NCBI GenBank assembly: GCA_049975425.1
Contig: JBNGDI010000028.1
Coordinates: 1-46,561 of the forward strand
Length of the DNA stretch: 46,561 nucleotides
Direction of reading: 5' to 3'
From: HyVt-105 sp049975425
GTDB lineage: Bacteria; Bacteroidota; Bacteroidia; Bacteroidales; VadinHA17
Positions 8,000-16,455 of this stretch are shown here, piece by piece. Below the pieces are notes generated by a model. The model saw only the letters and a program-made list of their open reading frames with translations. It did not search any database and was not told the origin of the DNA. Position 1 is the first letter of the stretch; every line of letters starts with the position of its first letter. Made by a program: the position numbers and the translations under genes.

Positions 8000-8380
8000 A
8001 TGATGAAGCTTTTTTTCATTCATCCGGTTATGCTGAACTTTACACCGGGGGCTGTTGATACCACCGGACTGATCATATCCTTTGTTGGCTATCTGATCGT
8101 TTTTTTGTCCCTGGTTTCGCTGTACCTGGTATTCAGGTACGTGCTTCCCCTGTTTATCCATATGAACCTGAAAAGGTTGTTACGGAAAAAATACGGAAAG
8201 GAACCGCCTGAGGAAATGCCTGAGCTTAGCGGAGAGGTTAATGCGGCCATTGCGGCAGCCATTTATCTGTACCTGGAAGAAATACACGATGCCGAGCCCG
8301 ATGTGCTGACCATCAGAAGGGTATCGAAACCGTATTCTCCCTGGAGTTCAAAAATTTACGGAGTAGGTCATCTCAGATAA
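8000..8380 (+). CDS. OadG-family small membrane subunit of the Na+-pumping decarboxylase
   Basis: A 126-residue protein with one strong transmembrane helix (about residues 21-49, GLIISFVGYLIVFLSLVSLYLVF), then a basic stretch KRLLRKKYGK and a hydrophilic tail. The INAAIAAAI-type segment EVNAAIAAAIYLYLEE is typical of OadG/MmdD proteins. In oxaloacetate and methylmalonyl-CoA decarboxylases this subunit holds the carboxyltransferase and the membrane beta subunit together. It starts 3 nt after the carboxyltransferase stop (MM start; 8000 or 8003) and is followed 6 nt later by the biotin carrier gene, so co-translation is likely. Confidence 0.85.
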   Translation: MMKLFFIHPVMLNFTPGAVDTTGLIISFVGYLIVFLSLVSLYLVFRYVLPLFIHMNLKRLLRKKYGKEPPEEMPELSGEVNAAIAAAIYLYLEEIHDAEPDVLTIRRVSKPYSPWSSKIYGVGHLR

Positions 8381-8386
8381 TATGCC

Positions 8387-8809
8387 ATGAAGAATTACAA
8401 ATTTACCATAAGCGGCAATACATATGAAGTTGAAATCCACAGCTTCGAAGACAATACCATCAAACTGGAAGTAAACGGCACGCCCTATACGGTGGAACTG
8501 CACCGGGAGGTGAGAAAAACCAAAACACCCATTCTGATGCGTTCGCCGGTAAAAGAACCGCCCAGAGAAAGGATCGACAAAAAGGAGGGAGGGAGTCCCA
8601 CACCGGTGCTTGCCCCCCTGCCCGGGAATATTGTGGAGGTGTATGTGAAAAAGGGCGATATTGTGAAAAGAGACCAGAAACTGCTTCTGATGGAAGCCAT
8701 GAAGATGGAAAATGTCATCAGGGCGGAAGTTGACGGAGTGATTGAGTCGGTTAAAGTAAAACCCGGCGATGCAGTTTTGCAGGGCGATGTGTTAATCGAA
8801 ACCATTTGA
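8387..8809 (+). CDS. mmdC: Biotin carboxyl carrier subunit of the decarboxylase
   Basis: This 140-residue protein ends in a biotinyl domain (about residues 72-140) with the biotin-accepting Lys106 in EAMKMEN. A Pro/charged linker (about 50-70) precedes it, and an N-terminal beta-rich segment resembles that of acyl-CoA carboxylase carriers. It shuttles the carboxyl group from the carboxyltransferase to the membrane beta subunit. It sits between the OadG-like and OadB-like genes, separated by 6 nt on each side, as expected for a four-subunit pump. Confidence 0.95.
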   Translation: MKNYKFTISGNTYEVEIHSFEDNTIKLEVNGTPYTVELHREVRKTKTPILMRSPVKEPPRERIDKKEGGSPTPVLAPLPGNIVEVYVKKGDIVKRDQKLLLMEAMKMENVIRAEVDGVIESVKVKPGDAVLQGDVLIETI

Positions 8810-8815
8810 TACGGT

Positions 8816-10162
8816 ATGAAAAAATTTCTTACGATACTGGTCATCCTGGTGTTTATTTCCCTTCTGCGGCTGATCCTTTTTTCTCCGGAACAGGGGTATG
8901 CCGGTGCAACAGAAAAGAGAACCGCGGCGGAACAGGTTCAGCCTGACAGAGAACCGTCGGGCCAGGCTTTCAGGGGGCTGAAACGGTTCATTGAATACAC
9001 GGGCTTCTACAATGCCACACCGGGACATCTGGTGATGATTGCGGTGGGATTGTTTTTCATTTTCCTGGCTATCAAATACGATTATGAGCCCCTGTTGCTG
9101 GTCCCTATCGGTACGGGAATCCTGATCGGGAACATTCCTTTTTTCCAGGCGGAAGGTTTTAGCCTGCAGCTCGGTATCTATGAAGAGGGAAGTGTTATGA
9201 ACTACCTCTATTTCGGTGTGATCAAAGGGATCTATCCTCCGCTGATCTTTCTTGGCATCGGCGCCATGACCGATTTTTCCTCGCTGATATCCAACCCGCG
9301 GCTGATGCTGCTGGGTGCGGCGGCCCAGCTGGGTATTTTCCTTACCTTTCTGGGAGCCCTGATGCTTGACTTTGCGCCGCCCGAAGCGGGGGCCATCGGG
9401 ATTATCGGTGGGGCCGACGGTCCTACAGCCATCTTCATTTCCTCAAAACTGGCGAACGGGATCAATATCATTGGATATACCCCTGACGGGGATCCGGTTT
9501 ATGTAAAAAACCTCATCGGGCCCATTGCCATTGCAGCTTATTCTTACATGGCCCTGGTGCCTGTGATCCAGCCTCCCATCATGCGCCTTCTGACGAACAG
9601 GCGGGAGCGGCGTATCCGCATGAAACCTCCGCGGGCCGTTTCCCGAACCGAAAAGATCCTGTTCCCGATTATCGGGCTGCTGCTCACGGCTTTTATATCG
9701 CCCGGATCCCTGCCCCTGCTGGGGATGCTCTTCTTCGGAAACCTGCTGAAGGAATCCACCGTGACCAGGCGGCTGGCCGAGACCGCCCGTACCTCGCTGA
9801 TCGATATTGTGACCATTTTGCTGGGCCTGACCGTGGGGGCTTCCACCCAGGCAGATGTGTTTATTACTTCCGAATCGTTGCTGATCTTCGGACTGGGCGC
9901 CCTGTCGTTTATGATCGCCACTGCCGGAGGTATTCTCTTTGCCAAAATAATGAACCTCTTCCTTGGTGAAGGGAACAAGCTGAATCCTCTTATCGGTGCT
10001 GCCGGGGTTTCCGCGGTACCCGACAGCGCCCGGGTGGTTCAGAATATGGGACTGAAAGAGGATCCCACAAACCACCTGCTGATGCACGCCATGGCTCCGA
10101 ATGTGTCGGGCGTGATCGGGTCGGCCGTGGCTGCCGGGATCCTTCTGAGCTTCCTGTTGTAG
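8816..10162 (+). CDS. mmdB: Na+-translocating decarboxylase beta subunit (OadB/MmdB/GcdB family)
   Basis: The 448-residue polytopic protein decarboxylates carboxybiotin and exports Na+. GIIGGADGPTAIF carries Asp201, the equivalent of the catalytic Asp203 described for Klebsiella OadB. NPLIGAAGVSAVPDSARVVQ holds the conserved Asn and Ser region of the Na+ path. Around 10 membrane segments are visible. An N-terminal extension of about 60 residues, with its own hydrophobic helix (5-23) and a charged loop, precedes the usual family start; it may be a signal-anchor. The gene ends the decarboxylase block. A hairpin with a T-rich tail overlaps its stop codon. Confidence 0.93.
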   Translation: MKKFLTILVILVFISLLRLILFSPEQGYAGATEKRTAAEQVQPDREPSGQAFRGLKRFIEYTGFYNATPGHLVMIAVGLFFIFLAIKYDYEPLLLVPIGTGILIGNIPFFQAEGFSLQLGIYEEGSVMNYLYFGVIKGIYPPLIFLGIGAMTDFSSLISNPRLMLLGAAAQLGIFLTFLGALMLDFAPPEAGAIGIIGGADGPTAIFISSKLANGINIIGYTPDGDPVYVKNLIGPIAIAAYSYMALVPVIQPPIMRLLTNRRERRIRMKPPRAVSRTEKILFPIIGLLLTAFISPGSLPLLGMLFFGNLLKESTVTRRLAETARTSLIDIVTILLGLTVGASTQADVFITSESLLIFGLGALSFMIATAGGILFAKIMNLFLGEGNKLNPLIGAAGVSAVPDSARVVQNMGLKEDPTNHLLMHAMAPNVSGVIGSAVAAGILLSFLL

Positions 10163-10185
10163 ATTCGCTCAGGCTTTTTTATTTT
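10145..10185 (+). terminator. Weak intrinsic terminator after the decarboxylase block
   Basis: CTGAGC (10145-10150) pairs with GCTCAG (10167-10172), followed by GCTTTTTTATTTTT. The stem is only 6 bp and the 16-nt loop contains the stop codon, so read-through into the citrate lyase genes 46 nt downstream is quite possible. Confidence 0.4.
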
Positions 10186-10208
10186 TAACCGTATAAAACC
10201 ATCCCGAC

Positions 10209-11423
10209 ATGATTGTACAGGCCGGTAATACAGGAAAAGATATCCGATCTGACTGCCTGGTGGAAATGGAACCCGCCGGTTCGGGGGGTATCCGGATAGA
10301 GTTGGTTTCCAGGGTGGAGAGAATGTACGGCGCATCAATCCGGAAACTGGTGGAGGAAGGCATGCGGTATTTCGGAATTTCCCATGCCCGTATCCGGGTG
10401 GAAGACCAGGGAGCCCTTCCCTTTGTGATCATGGCCCGCCTGGAAGCGGCTGCCCGTCAGATAGAAAAGGACATTCCTGAATTCCTGCCTCCCATGCTGA
10501 AGGAGAATGAATATCCTTCCTCTCCTGAAAGGCACCGTTTTTCCCGTCTCTATCTGCCGGGGAACACTCCAAAAATGATGCTGAACGCTGGCATCCATAA
10601 ACCGCACGGCATTATTCTCGATCTGGAGGATTCGGTGGCCCCGGCCAAAAAGGCCGAAGCCCGTGTGCTGGTGAGGAACGCCCTGCGGGCCGTTAATTTT
10701 TACGGAGCCGAGCGTATGGTGCGGATCAACCAGTGGCCGGCCGGCAGGGAAGACCTGGAGTATGTGATCCCCCACCGGGTGCATACCCTTCTGGTGCCCA
10801 AATGCGAAGGTCCGGAACAGATCATGGAACTGGAAGCGGTGGTGGAAACCATCCGAAAAGAAAAAGGTGTGAAGGAACCCGTTTTCCTGATGCCCATTAT
10901 CGAAAGCGCTCTGGGGGTAGAAATGGCCTACCGCATTGCCTGTTCATCGAAGCAGGTGGTGGCCCTGGCCATCGGACTCGAGGATTACACAGCTGATATC
11001 GGAACCCGGCGCAGCGACGAGGGCACGGAATCGTTCTATGCCAGGTCGCGCCTGGTAAACGCCTGTAAGGCGGCACGTATCCAGGCCATCGATTCGGTGT
11101 TCTCCGATGTGGCTGATATGGAAGGCCTGGCCCGCACCATTGAACATTCCAAACAACTGGGATTCGAGGGTATGGGATGTATCCACCCCAGGCAGATACC
11201 TGTGATCCATAGCGGATACGCACCCGGGAACGAAGAGATTGAAAAAGCCCGGAAGATTGTTCTTGCCTATGAGGAAGCCGAATCGAAAGGGCTGGGAGTG
11301 GTGTCGGTGGGGACCAAAATGATCGACCCCCCGGTGGTAAAAAGGGCCCTGCGTATCATGGACCTGGCTGTTGAAATGGGAATCGTGTCAAAAGAATGGA
11401 GGAACGAACCGCATGAAGACTGA
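10209..11423 (+). CDS. citDE: Fused citrate lyase acyl carrier (CitD) and beta chain (CitE)
   Basis: Residues 1 to about 97 read as CitD: AGNTGKDIRSD corresponds to the prosthetic-group loop, followed by SRVERMYGASIR, VEDQGALPFVIMARLEAA. From about residue 112 the protein is CitE: RHRFSRLYLPGNTPKM, GIILDLEDSVAPAKK, AIGLEDYTADIGTRRSDEGTE and GCIHPRQIPVI, covering the Mg2+ and CoA-ester binding regions. Usually these are two proteins. Here one uninterrupted 404-residue frame joins them, so the carrier would be tethered to the lyase that cleaves citryl-carrier to oxaloacetate. The carrier loop has three extra residues compared with enteric CitD, and the Ser nearest the modified position is Ser14, directly before Asp15. 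The gene overlaps citF by 11 nt. No CitC, CitG or CitX gene is in the window. Confidence 0.9.
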   Translation: MIVQAGNTGKDIRSDCLVEMEPAGSGGIRIELVSRVERMYGASIRKLVEEGMRYFGISHARIRVEDQGALPFVIMARLEAAARQIEKDIPEFLPPMLKENEYPSSPERHRFSRLYLPGNTPKMMLNAGIHKPHGIILDLEDSVAPAKKAEARVLVRNALRAVNFYGAERMVRINQWPAGREDLEYVIPHRVHTLLVPKCEGPEQIMELEAVVETIRKEKGVKEPVFLMPIIESALGVEMAYRIACSSKQVVALAIGLEDYTADIGTRRSDEGTESFYARSRLVNACKAARIQAIDSVFSDVADMEGLARTIEHSKQLGFEGMGCIHPRQIPVIHSGYAPGNEEIEKARKIVLAYEEAESKGLGVVSVGTKMIDPPVVKRALRIMDLAVEMGIVSKEWRNEPHED

Positions 11424-12969
11424 TCTGGTTAAAAACGCCGCCGGGCGACTGGTTCCCGAAACGGTGAACGGTGAACCCGTGGTTCCTTTCCAGGGAATCG
11501 GAAAGTACCGGCCGCAGAAGAACAAACATGCACCCCGTATTGCCACCTGTGCAGATTACCCTTCCGACGGGAACAAACTGGTTCCCGGCCTGAAGGAAGC
11601 GCTGGTAAAGGCCGGCATCCGGAACGGCATGACCGTTTCCACCCACCATCATTTTCGCGACGGTGATCTGGTGGCCAACCAGTTGTTCGATGCCATCCAT
11701 GAACTGGGTATTAAAGATATCCGCTGGGTGCCTTCCGCATCCTTCCCCTGCCACGGATACCTGGTAAAATACCTGGAAGATGGGACCATTCACCACATTG
11801 AAGGCAGCATGAACGGACCCCTTGGGAAATTTGCCTCGGAAGGGAAGATGCGGGGGACCGGAGTGCTGCGTTCGCACGGCGGGCGCTACCAGGCCATTCA
11901 GGATGGTGAACTGAAGATTGATATTGCCGTGATCGGGGCCCCGGCTGCCGATCCTTTCGGGAATGCCAACGGTCTTTCAGGGCCCTCGGCCTGTGGATTG
12001 CTGGGTTTTGCCCTGGCCGATTCACAATATGCCGACAGGGTGATCGTGGTGACCGATAACCTGGTTCCCTTTCCTTGTATTCCCTGGCAGATACAGGGCA
12101 ATTATGTTGATTATGTGGTGGAACTCGAGCACATCGGTATTCCTGAAAAGATTGTTTCGGGAACCACCCGCATTACCAAGAGCCCCGACCGCCTTTACCT
12201 GGCCGAGCTTACCGCACGGTTTTGCGATGTGGCGGGGATCATTCACGACGGTTTTTCGTTCCAGAGCGGGGCGGGGGGCACTTCCCTGGCCGTGGGGGAA
12301 TACTTCCGCCGGATCATGAAAGAACGCGGCATTAAGGCCCGCTTTGCCCGTGGTGGCAGCAACAAGTACCTGGTTTCGATGCTGGAGGAAGGCCTGGTGG
12401 ATTATATTCTCGACGGGCAAACATTCGACCTGGAAGGGGTGCGAAGCATGGCCGAAAACCCCCGGCATGTGTGGACCAGTCCGTTTACCAGCTACAACTT
12501 CCACGGAAAGGGCAATTTTGCAGGCATGGTGGATGTGGTGATCCTGGGGGCCACAGAAATCGATCTGGATTTCAATGCCAATGTGGTGAGCCATTCCGAC
12601 GGGTACCTCCTGCACGGGATCGGTGGGTGGCAGAACTGCCTGTTCTCCAAAACGGTGATTCTTCCCGTGCCACTGTTCCGCGACAGGATCCCGGTAATCA
12701 GGGACCGGGTGACCACCCTTTGCGGACCCGGTGAAATGATCGATGTGGTGGTGACCGAAAGGGGCATTGCCATCAATCCCCTGCGGAAAGATTTGCTGGA
12801 TAAGGTGAAGGGGTCGGATCTTCCCATCCGGACGATCGCCGAACTGAAAAAGGAAGCGGAAAATATTTGCGGTGTGCCGGAAACGGCTGAACACGGCGAT
12901 CGGGTGATTGCCGTGGTGAAATGGGTAGACGGAACGGTGCTTGATTCGGTGTGGCAGGTCAGAACCTGA
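11413..12969 (+). CDS. citF: Citrate lyase alpha chain (citrate:acyl-carrier transferase)
   Basis: The 518-residue product aligns by eye along its length with enteric CitF: GMTVSTHHHFRDGD, VIGAPAADPFGNANGLSG, SFQSGAGGTSLAVGEYF, the DVVILGATEIDLDFNANV segment and DVVVTERGIAINPLR. It exchanges the acetyl group on the carrier for citrate, making citryl-carrier for the beta chain. I chose ATG 11413 because the homologous region starts just after it and it overlaps the CitDE stop (11421-11423), indicating coupled translation. It converges on the DUF4956 gene with 32 nt between stops. Confidence 0.93.
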   Translation: MKTDLVKNAAGRLVPETVNGEPVVPFQGIGKYRPQKNKHAPRIATCADYPSDGNKLVPGLKEALVKAGIRNGMTVSTHHHFRDGDLVANQLFDAIHELGIKDIRWVPSASFPCHGYLVKYLEDGTIHHIEGSMNGPLGKFASEGKMRGTGVLRSHGGRYQAIQDGELKIDIAVIGAPAADPFGNANGLSGPSACGLLGFALADSQYADRVIVVTDNLVPFPCIPWQIQGNYVDYVVELEHIGIPEKIVSGTTRITKSPDRLYLAELTARFCDVAGIIHDGFSFQSGAGGTSLAVGEYFRRIMKERGIKARFARGGSNKYLVSMLEEGLVDYILDGQTFDLEGVRSMAENPRHVWTSPFTSYNFHGKGNFAGMVDVVILGATEIDLDFNANVVSHSDGYLLHGIGGWQNCLFSKTVILPVPLFRDRIPVIRDRVTTLCGPGEMIDVVVTERGIAINPLRKDLLDKVKGSDLPIRTIAELKKEAENICGVPETAEHGDRVIAVVKWVDGTVLDSVWQVRT

Positions 12970-13001
12970 GGGAAAGCAGCTAATGAAATATTGTCCTGCG
13001 T

Positions 13002-13697
13002 TCAGGTGATCCTGTCGTTGTCAACCTGAACTTCCTCCTCATCATCCATATGCGACAACCTGTCGGTATCGGTGTAAAATATCCTGATCAGGGCACTGTC
13101 ACGCAGAAAATCAATTTTCCCGATCTGTACCCGGGTTACATGCAAACCGGTACGTTTTCTCAGGTCATCAATCAGCGCCTGCCGGTTTTCCGGCTTGATG
13201 AGTTCGATGTTCTCATAAACAATAACTTTCCGGTTTTCCCTGGAATCAAGGATGAACCTTTCTGCAAACCAGATGACCAGCAGCACGGACAGGTTCACAA
13301 AAAGCAGTTCGGCATAGGATGTGTGCCGCGATACCAGGGCATTGATCACCGAAACACCAATGACCAGGAACAGGTAGGTCATTTCTTTGATCGGTATCTG
13401 GCTGGTGCGGAACCTGAGAATGCCGAAAATGGCAAAAAGGCCCAGGGCAATGCCGGTTGTCAGATTCCTTACATTGATCAGCGAGTAGGAGAGGAGAAAC
13501 ACGATGACCCCTACCAGGATAAAGGTGAAGAAATAATCTTTTCGCCTGGCCAGGGGGTAATAAAAGAACCTGACAATGGTATAGACCATCAGCAGATTGA
13601 AGGAGAACCGGAAGATCAGTTCCAGAAAACGTTCGGGGTTGATGTAGTCAATTCCGAACAATTGCAGGGCTTGCTGCAGCATAATGAGGTTGTTCAT
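13002..13697 (-). CDS. DUF4956 membrane protein
   Basis: A 231-residue protein with four or five N-terminal transmembrane helices (about residues 28-125) and a cytoplasmic alpha/beta tail (about 150-231). GIALGLFAIFGILRFRTSQIPIKEMTYLF is the hallmark segment of DUF4956. The family is regularly found beside VTC-domain polyphosphate polymerase-like proteins, as here, and its function is unknown. I prefer the ATG at 13697; a TTG at 13706 is also in frame. With either start the gene overlaps the 3' end of the VTC gene by about 50 nt in another frame. Confidence 0.85.
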   Translation of the reverse strand: MNNLIMLQQALQLFGIDYINPERFLELIFRFSFNLLMVYTIVRFFYYPLARRKDYFFTFILVGVIVFLLSYSLINVRNLTTGIALGLFAIFGILRFRTSQIPIKEMTYLFLVIGVSVINALVSRHTSYAELLFVNLSVLLVIWFAERFILDSRENRKVIVYENIELIKPENRQALIDDLRKRTGLHVTRVQIGKIDFLRDSALIRIFYTDTDRLSHMDDEEEVQVDNDRIT

Positions 13698-14454
13698 GGC
13701 GGCCAAGTTTTGATATGATCCTCAGTTTTTGTTTGTATCGGTTTGATTTTACCTGGGGGTACAGCAGTATGCATCCCAGGCAATACTTGCTCAGCCCCAT
13801 GGGGCGGATATGTTCCGAAGCCAGGATGCGCCTGAAATCGGATGCCGGGGTATTGCCTTCCTGTTTGACTTCGGCTATTACCAGGCCGGGAAACCCGAAC
13901 CGGTCGTCTTCATGATTAACACGGAGATTCAGATCGATTGTGATCCGCTCGGGTGCTGTGAGGTGTACCAGGGTGAACCGGCTGAAACGGGTCCATAGCT
14001 TGGGTTCCAGTGCGCTGTCTGTCAATGGAACATATTCTCTGATGAAATCCATGGCCCAGGGAGTGAGCCGGTGTTCCACACCGGCCACAGGGATGCGTAT
14101 TTTTCGCGTGCGGCGGTTGTTTTTCCTCGATTTCACTTCCAGAAATACACGGTTCGTTTGCAGGTATTTTCTGAACCTCACTTTGTACCGTTTTGTCTTT
14201 CCCCGGTGATGGTTGTGATACATCCGGAAGTCGGGGGTGTCAAAATACAGGCTGTGGTATTCAAAAATCCTGTCGTTCCCGATCTCAAGAATCTGATAGA
14301 GTTTTTCTGCCGCTTCAAGTATGCCGGGCAGCCGGCTGATATGTAAAATGTATTTGGTGTCGGTCCGGTCCATAAGCCTTACCCTGTCCATGTCGCCCAG
14401 GCTGATGGCAGGAAACCGATGTATGATGGTTGGGATGTGGTAAGGATTATTCAT
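13648..14454 (-). CDS. VTC-domain (polyphosphate polymerase-like) protein
   Basis: A 268-residue soluble protein with the tunnel-fold residues of the VTC/CYTH-like superfamily: MDRTDTKYILH near the N-terminus, YHSLYFDTPDFRMYHNHHRGKTKRYKVRFRKY with the basic strand, FLEVKSRKNNRRTRKIR, TIDLNLRV and VIAEVKQEG. These basic and acidic residues bind nucleotide or polyphosphate and metal in the eukaryotic VTC4 catalytic domain. Bacterial members are paired with DUF4956 proteins, and the reaction is unproven. Its last 50 nt overlap the DUF4956 gene, which suggests strict co-expression. The extreme C-terminus (about the last 30 residues) looks non-conserved. Confidence 0.82.
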   Translation of the reverse strand: MNNPYHIPTIIHRFPAISLGDMDRVRLMDRTDTKYILHISRLPGILEAAEKLYQILEIGNDRIFEYHSLYFDTPDFRMYHNHHRGKTKRYKVRFRKYLQTNRVFLEVKSRKNNRRTRKIRIPVAGVEHRLTPWAMDFIREYVPLTDSALEPKLWTRFSRFTLVHLTAPERITIDLNLRVNHEDDRFGFPGLVIAEVKQEGNTPASDFRRILASEHIRPMGLSKYCLGCILLYPQVKSNRYKQKLRIISKLGRHEQPHYAAASPAIVRN

Positions 14455-14502
14455 ATATTATTACTCCGGGTGATTTTCAGGGGTTCGGATCATGGGTCTG
14501 TG

Positions 14503-14510
14503 CAAATGTA
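14503..14510 (-). promoter_or_regulatory. -7 element upstream of the VTC/DUF4956 pair
   Basis: On the minus strand this reads TACATTTG, an exact TAnnTTTG match, 49 nt before the VTC start at 14454. No clear TTTG is seen at the -33 distance, so the call is tentative. Confidence 0.35.
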
Positions 14511-14664
14511 ATGAATCGCTGTGATTCCCCGTGTATTTTTTTTATGGTATGATGGAGAGCATGGCCTGCCGGGAAAAATTTGTATTTTTATGGCCGGTGG
14601 TTGCAGTGGCCCGGATCGGATCCGGATTTGATTTTCTGTAACTCCGGCAAACCAAAAGAAGCCT

Positions 14665-14829
14665 ATGAAAAAATACAAATGTCAGGTATGCGGGTATCTT
14701 TATGATCCCGAACAGGGCGATCCCGACGGAGGCATTGCGCCGGGAACGGCATTTGAAGATATTCCCGATGACTGGACCTGTCCGGTATGCGGTGCTGCCA
14801 AAGCAGATTTTGAGGTAGTGGACATCTGA
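14665..14829 (+). CDS. Rubredoxin
   Basis: This 54-residue protein has both iron-binding knuckles, CQVCGYLYDP and CPVCGAA, in a typical full-length rubredoxin with GIAPGTAFEDIPDDW between them. It carries one electron at a Fe(Cys)4 centre in the cytoplasm, commonly for peroxide or superoxide reductases or rubredoxin oxidases in anaerobes. No such partner is adjacent, so it is probably a stand-alone gene. It starts with ATGAAAAAATAC and ends 10 nt from the convergent dipeptidase gene. It supports an anaerobic or oxygen-sensitive lifestyle. Confidence 0.97.
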   Translation: MKKYKCQVCGYLYDPEQGDPDGGIAPGTAFEDIPDDWTCPVCGAAKADFEVVDI

Positions 14830-14839
14830 TTAACCGGGG

Positions 14840-16300
14840 TCATCCGGCCTGTTCAGGTATCCTTTTCATTACTTCCAGCAGAAGGTCCCAGAATTTTTCC
14901 ACGGTATGGATATTGATCCTTTCGTCGGGGGTATGGGCCCCTTTGATGGTTGGGCCGAATGAGATCATATCCAGGTCGGGGTATTTCTGCAGGAACAGAC
15001 CGCATTCCAGCCCGGCATGTATAGCCCTTACCACTGGTTTTTCACCGAAAAGGTCGGTATAGGCCTGTGTGGTGATCCTGACAATTTCCGAGTCCGGATC
15101 GGGTTTCCATCCCGGATAACCTCCCGCCTGTTCCACCTGCCCGCCGGCCAGTTCAAAGGTGCACCGGACCTTCTGTGAAAGATCTTTCCTGGCCGAATCT
15201 ACGGAACTGCGCTGGCTTGTGGTGACCAGGATGTTCCCGTTCCCGTTCTGTTTGATGGAAGCCAGGTTGGTGGATGATTCCACCAGTCCGGGTATATCCT
15301 GGCTCCAGGCATATACCCCTTGAGGGCAGGCATAGAGGGCTCTGACCAGGTTATCCTGGAATGCCCTGGTGAACATGCGCGGCGGTTTTGATACCGGTTC
15401 GGCAGTAAATTTCATGTTGGGTTCTGTAACCCGGTATTCCGACTGCACGGTCTTTTCGTACTGTTCCAGGTGTTTGATCAGGTCTTCGCGCCGTTCCCGC
15501 GGGACTACCAGCAGGGCCTGTCCTTCTCTGGGAATGGCATTACGCATGTTGCCACCATCGAAAGAGCAAAGACGAAGGTCGTACTCACCGCTTTCTTCCC
15601 AGAAAAACCGGTTCAGCAATTTTACCGAATTCCCCAGACCTTTATGTATTTCATCACCCGAATGACCTCCCTTCAACCCGTTGAGGATGATACGGAATGC
15701 CATATAATGACCGGGAACTTCTTCATACAACGGTAAAAAACGGGCCAGGGTATCGATCCCTCCGGCACAACCAATAAACAGTTCTCCTTCGTCTTCCGAA
15801 TCCAGGTTGATCAGGATCTTCCCCGTGAAGAAATCCGGTTCCAGTCCGAATGCACCGGTCATTCCAGACTCCTCATCCACTGTGAACAAACATTCCAGCG
15901 GTCCGTGTTCTATGGTTTCGGATTCCAGGATAGCCAGTTGAGCAGCCATGCCGATACCGTCGTCCGCTCCCAGGGTCGTACCCTGTGCCGTTACCCATTC
16001 ATGATCCACCACAGGTTGAATTGGATCTTTTTCAAAATCATGATCCACCTCACCCAGTTTTTCGCCGACCATATCCACATGACTCTGGAGTACCAGCGTT
16101 TTCCGGTTTTCATACCCTGGATGGGCAGGTTTGCGGATAAGTAAGTTTCCTGTTGGATCCTTTTCCCAGGATAAACCGTGATTTTCGGCAAACCGGATCA
16201 GGTGGGCAAGAATTTTTTCCTCTTTTTTTGAAGGTCTGGGAATCTCACATATCTTCTCAAAGTGGCTCCATACTTTCTTTGGCTTCAAACTTCCCTTCAT
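14840..16300 (-). CDS. pepD: Aminoacyl-histidine dipeptidase PepD (M20 family)
   Basis: The 486-residue enzyme has the M20 di-zinc ligands in order: VLQSHVDMVGE (His, with catalytic Asp), TLGADDGIGMA (bridging Asp), FTVDEESGMTGAFGL (catalytic Glu plus ligand Glu), LINLDSEDEGELFIGCAGG (Asp) and SFGPTIKGAHTPDERI (His). The 486-residue length and the GCAGG segment match cytosolic PepD, which hydrolyses carnosine-like X-His dipeptides. An unusually clear Shine-Dalgarno AGGAGG lies about 10 nt before the ATG. A -7-like TACCTTTG is present on the minus strand at 16344-16351, about 45 nt upstream. Confidence 0.92.
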   Translation of the reverse strand: MKGSLKPKKVWSHFEKICEIPRPSKKEEKILAHLIRFAENHGLSWEKDPTGNLLIRKPAHPGYENRKTLVLQSHVDMVGEKLGEVDHDFEKDPIQPVVDHEWVTAQGTTLGADDGIGMAAQLAILESETIEHGPLECLFTVDEESGMTGAFGLEPDFFTGKILINLDSEDEGELFIGCAGGIDTLARFLPLYEEVPGHYMAFRIILNGLKGGHSGDEIHKGLGNSVKLLNRFFWEESGEYDLRLCSFDGGNMRNAIPREGQALLVVPRERREDLIKHLEQYEKTVQSEYRVTEPNMKFTAEPVSKPPRMFTRAFQDNLVRALYACPQGVYAWSQDIPGLVESSTNLASIKQNGNGNILVTTSQRSSVDSARKDLSQKVRCTFELAGGQVEQAGGYPGWKPDPDSEIVRITTQAYTDLFGEKPVVRAIHAGLECGLFLQKYPDLDMISFGPTIKGAHTPDERINIHTVEKFWDLLLEVMKRIPEQAG

Positions 16301-16455
16301 GGATTATAACCTCCTCTTATTAGCAGATTTCTGCATAAAAATGCAAAGGTAGGAAAATTATCCATCTTTCGATGGTTAAAAATGTGTTGTACAGTATTGT
16401 GTGAGAAAATGGTTAAATATGTAAATTGGTTCCCTGAAACAAATTTCTATTCTCC

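Noticed and set aside
16332..16345. TGCAT-AAAA-ATGCA inverted repeat near the PepD promoter
   Set aside because: Only 5-bp arms in AT-rich DNA; not strong enough to call an operator.
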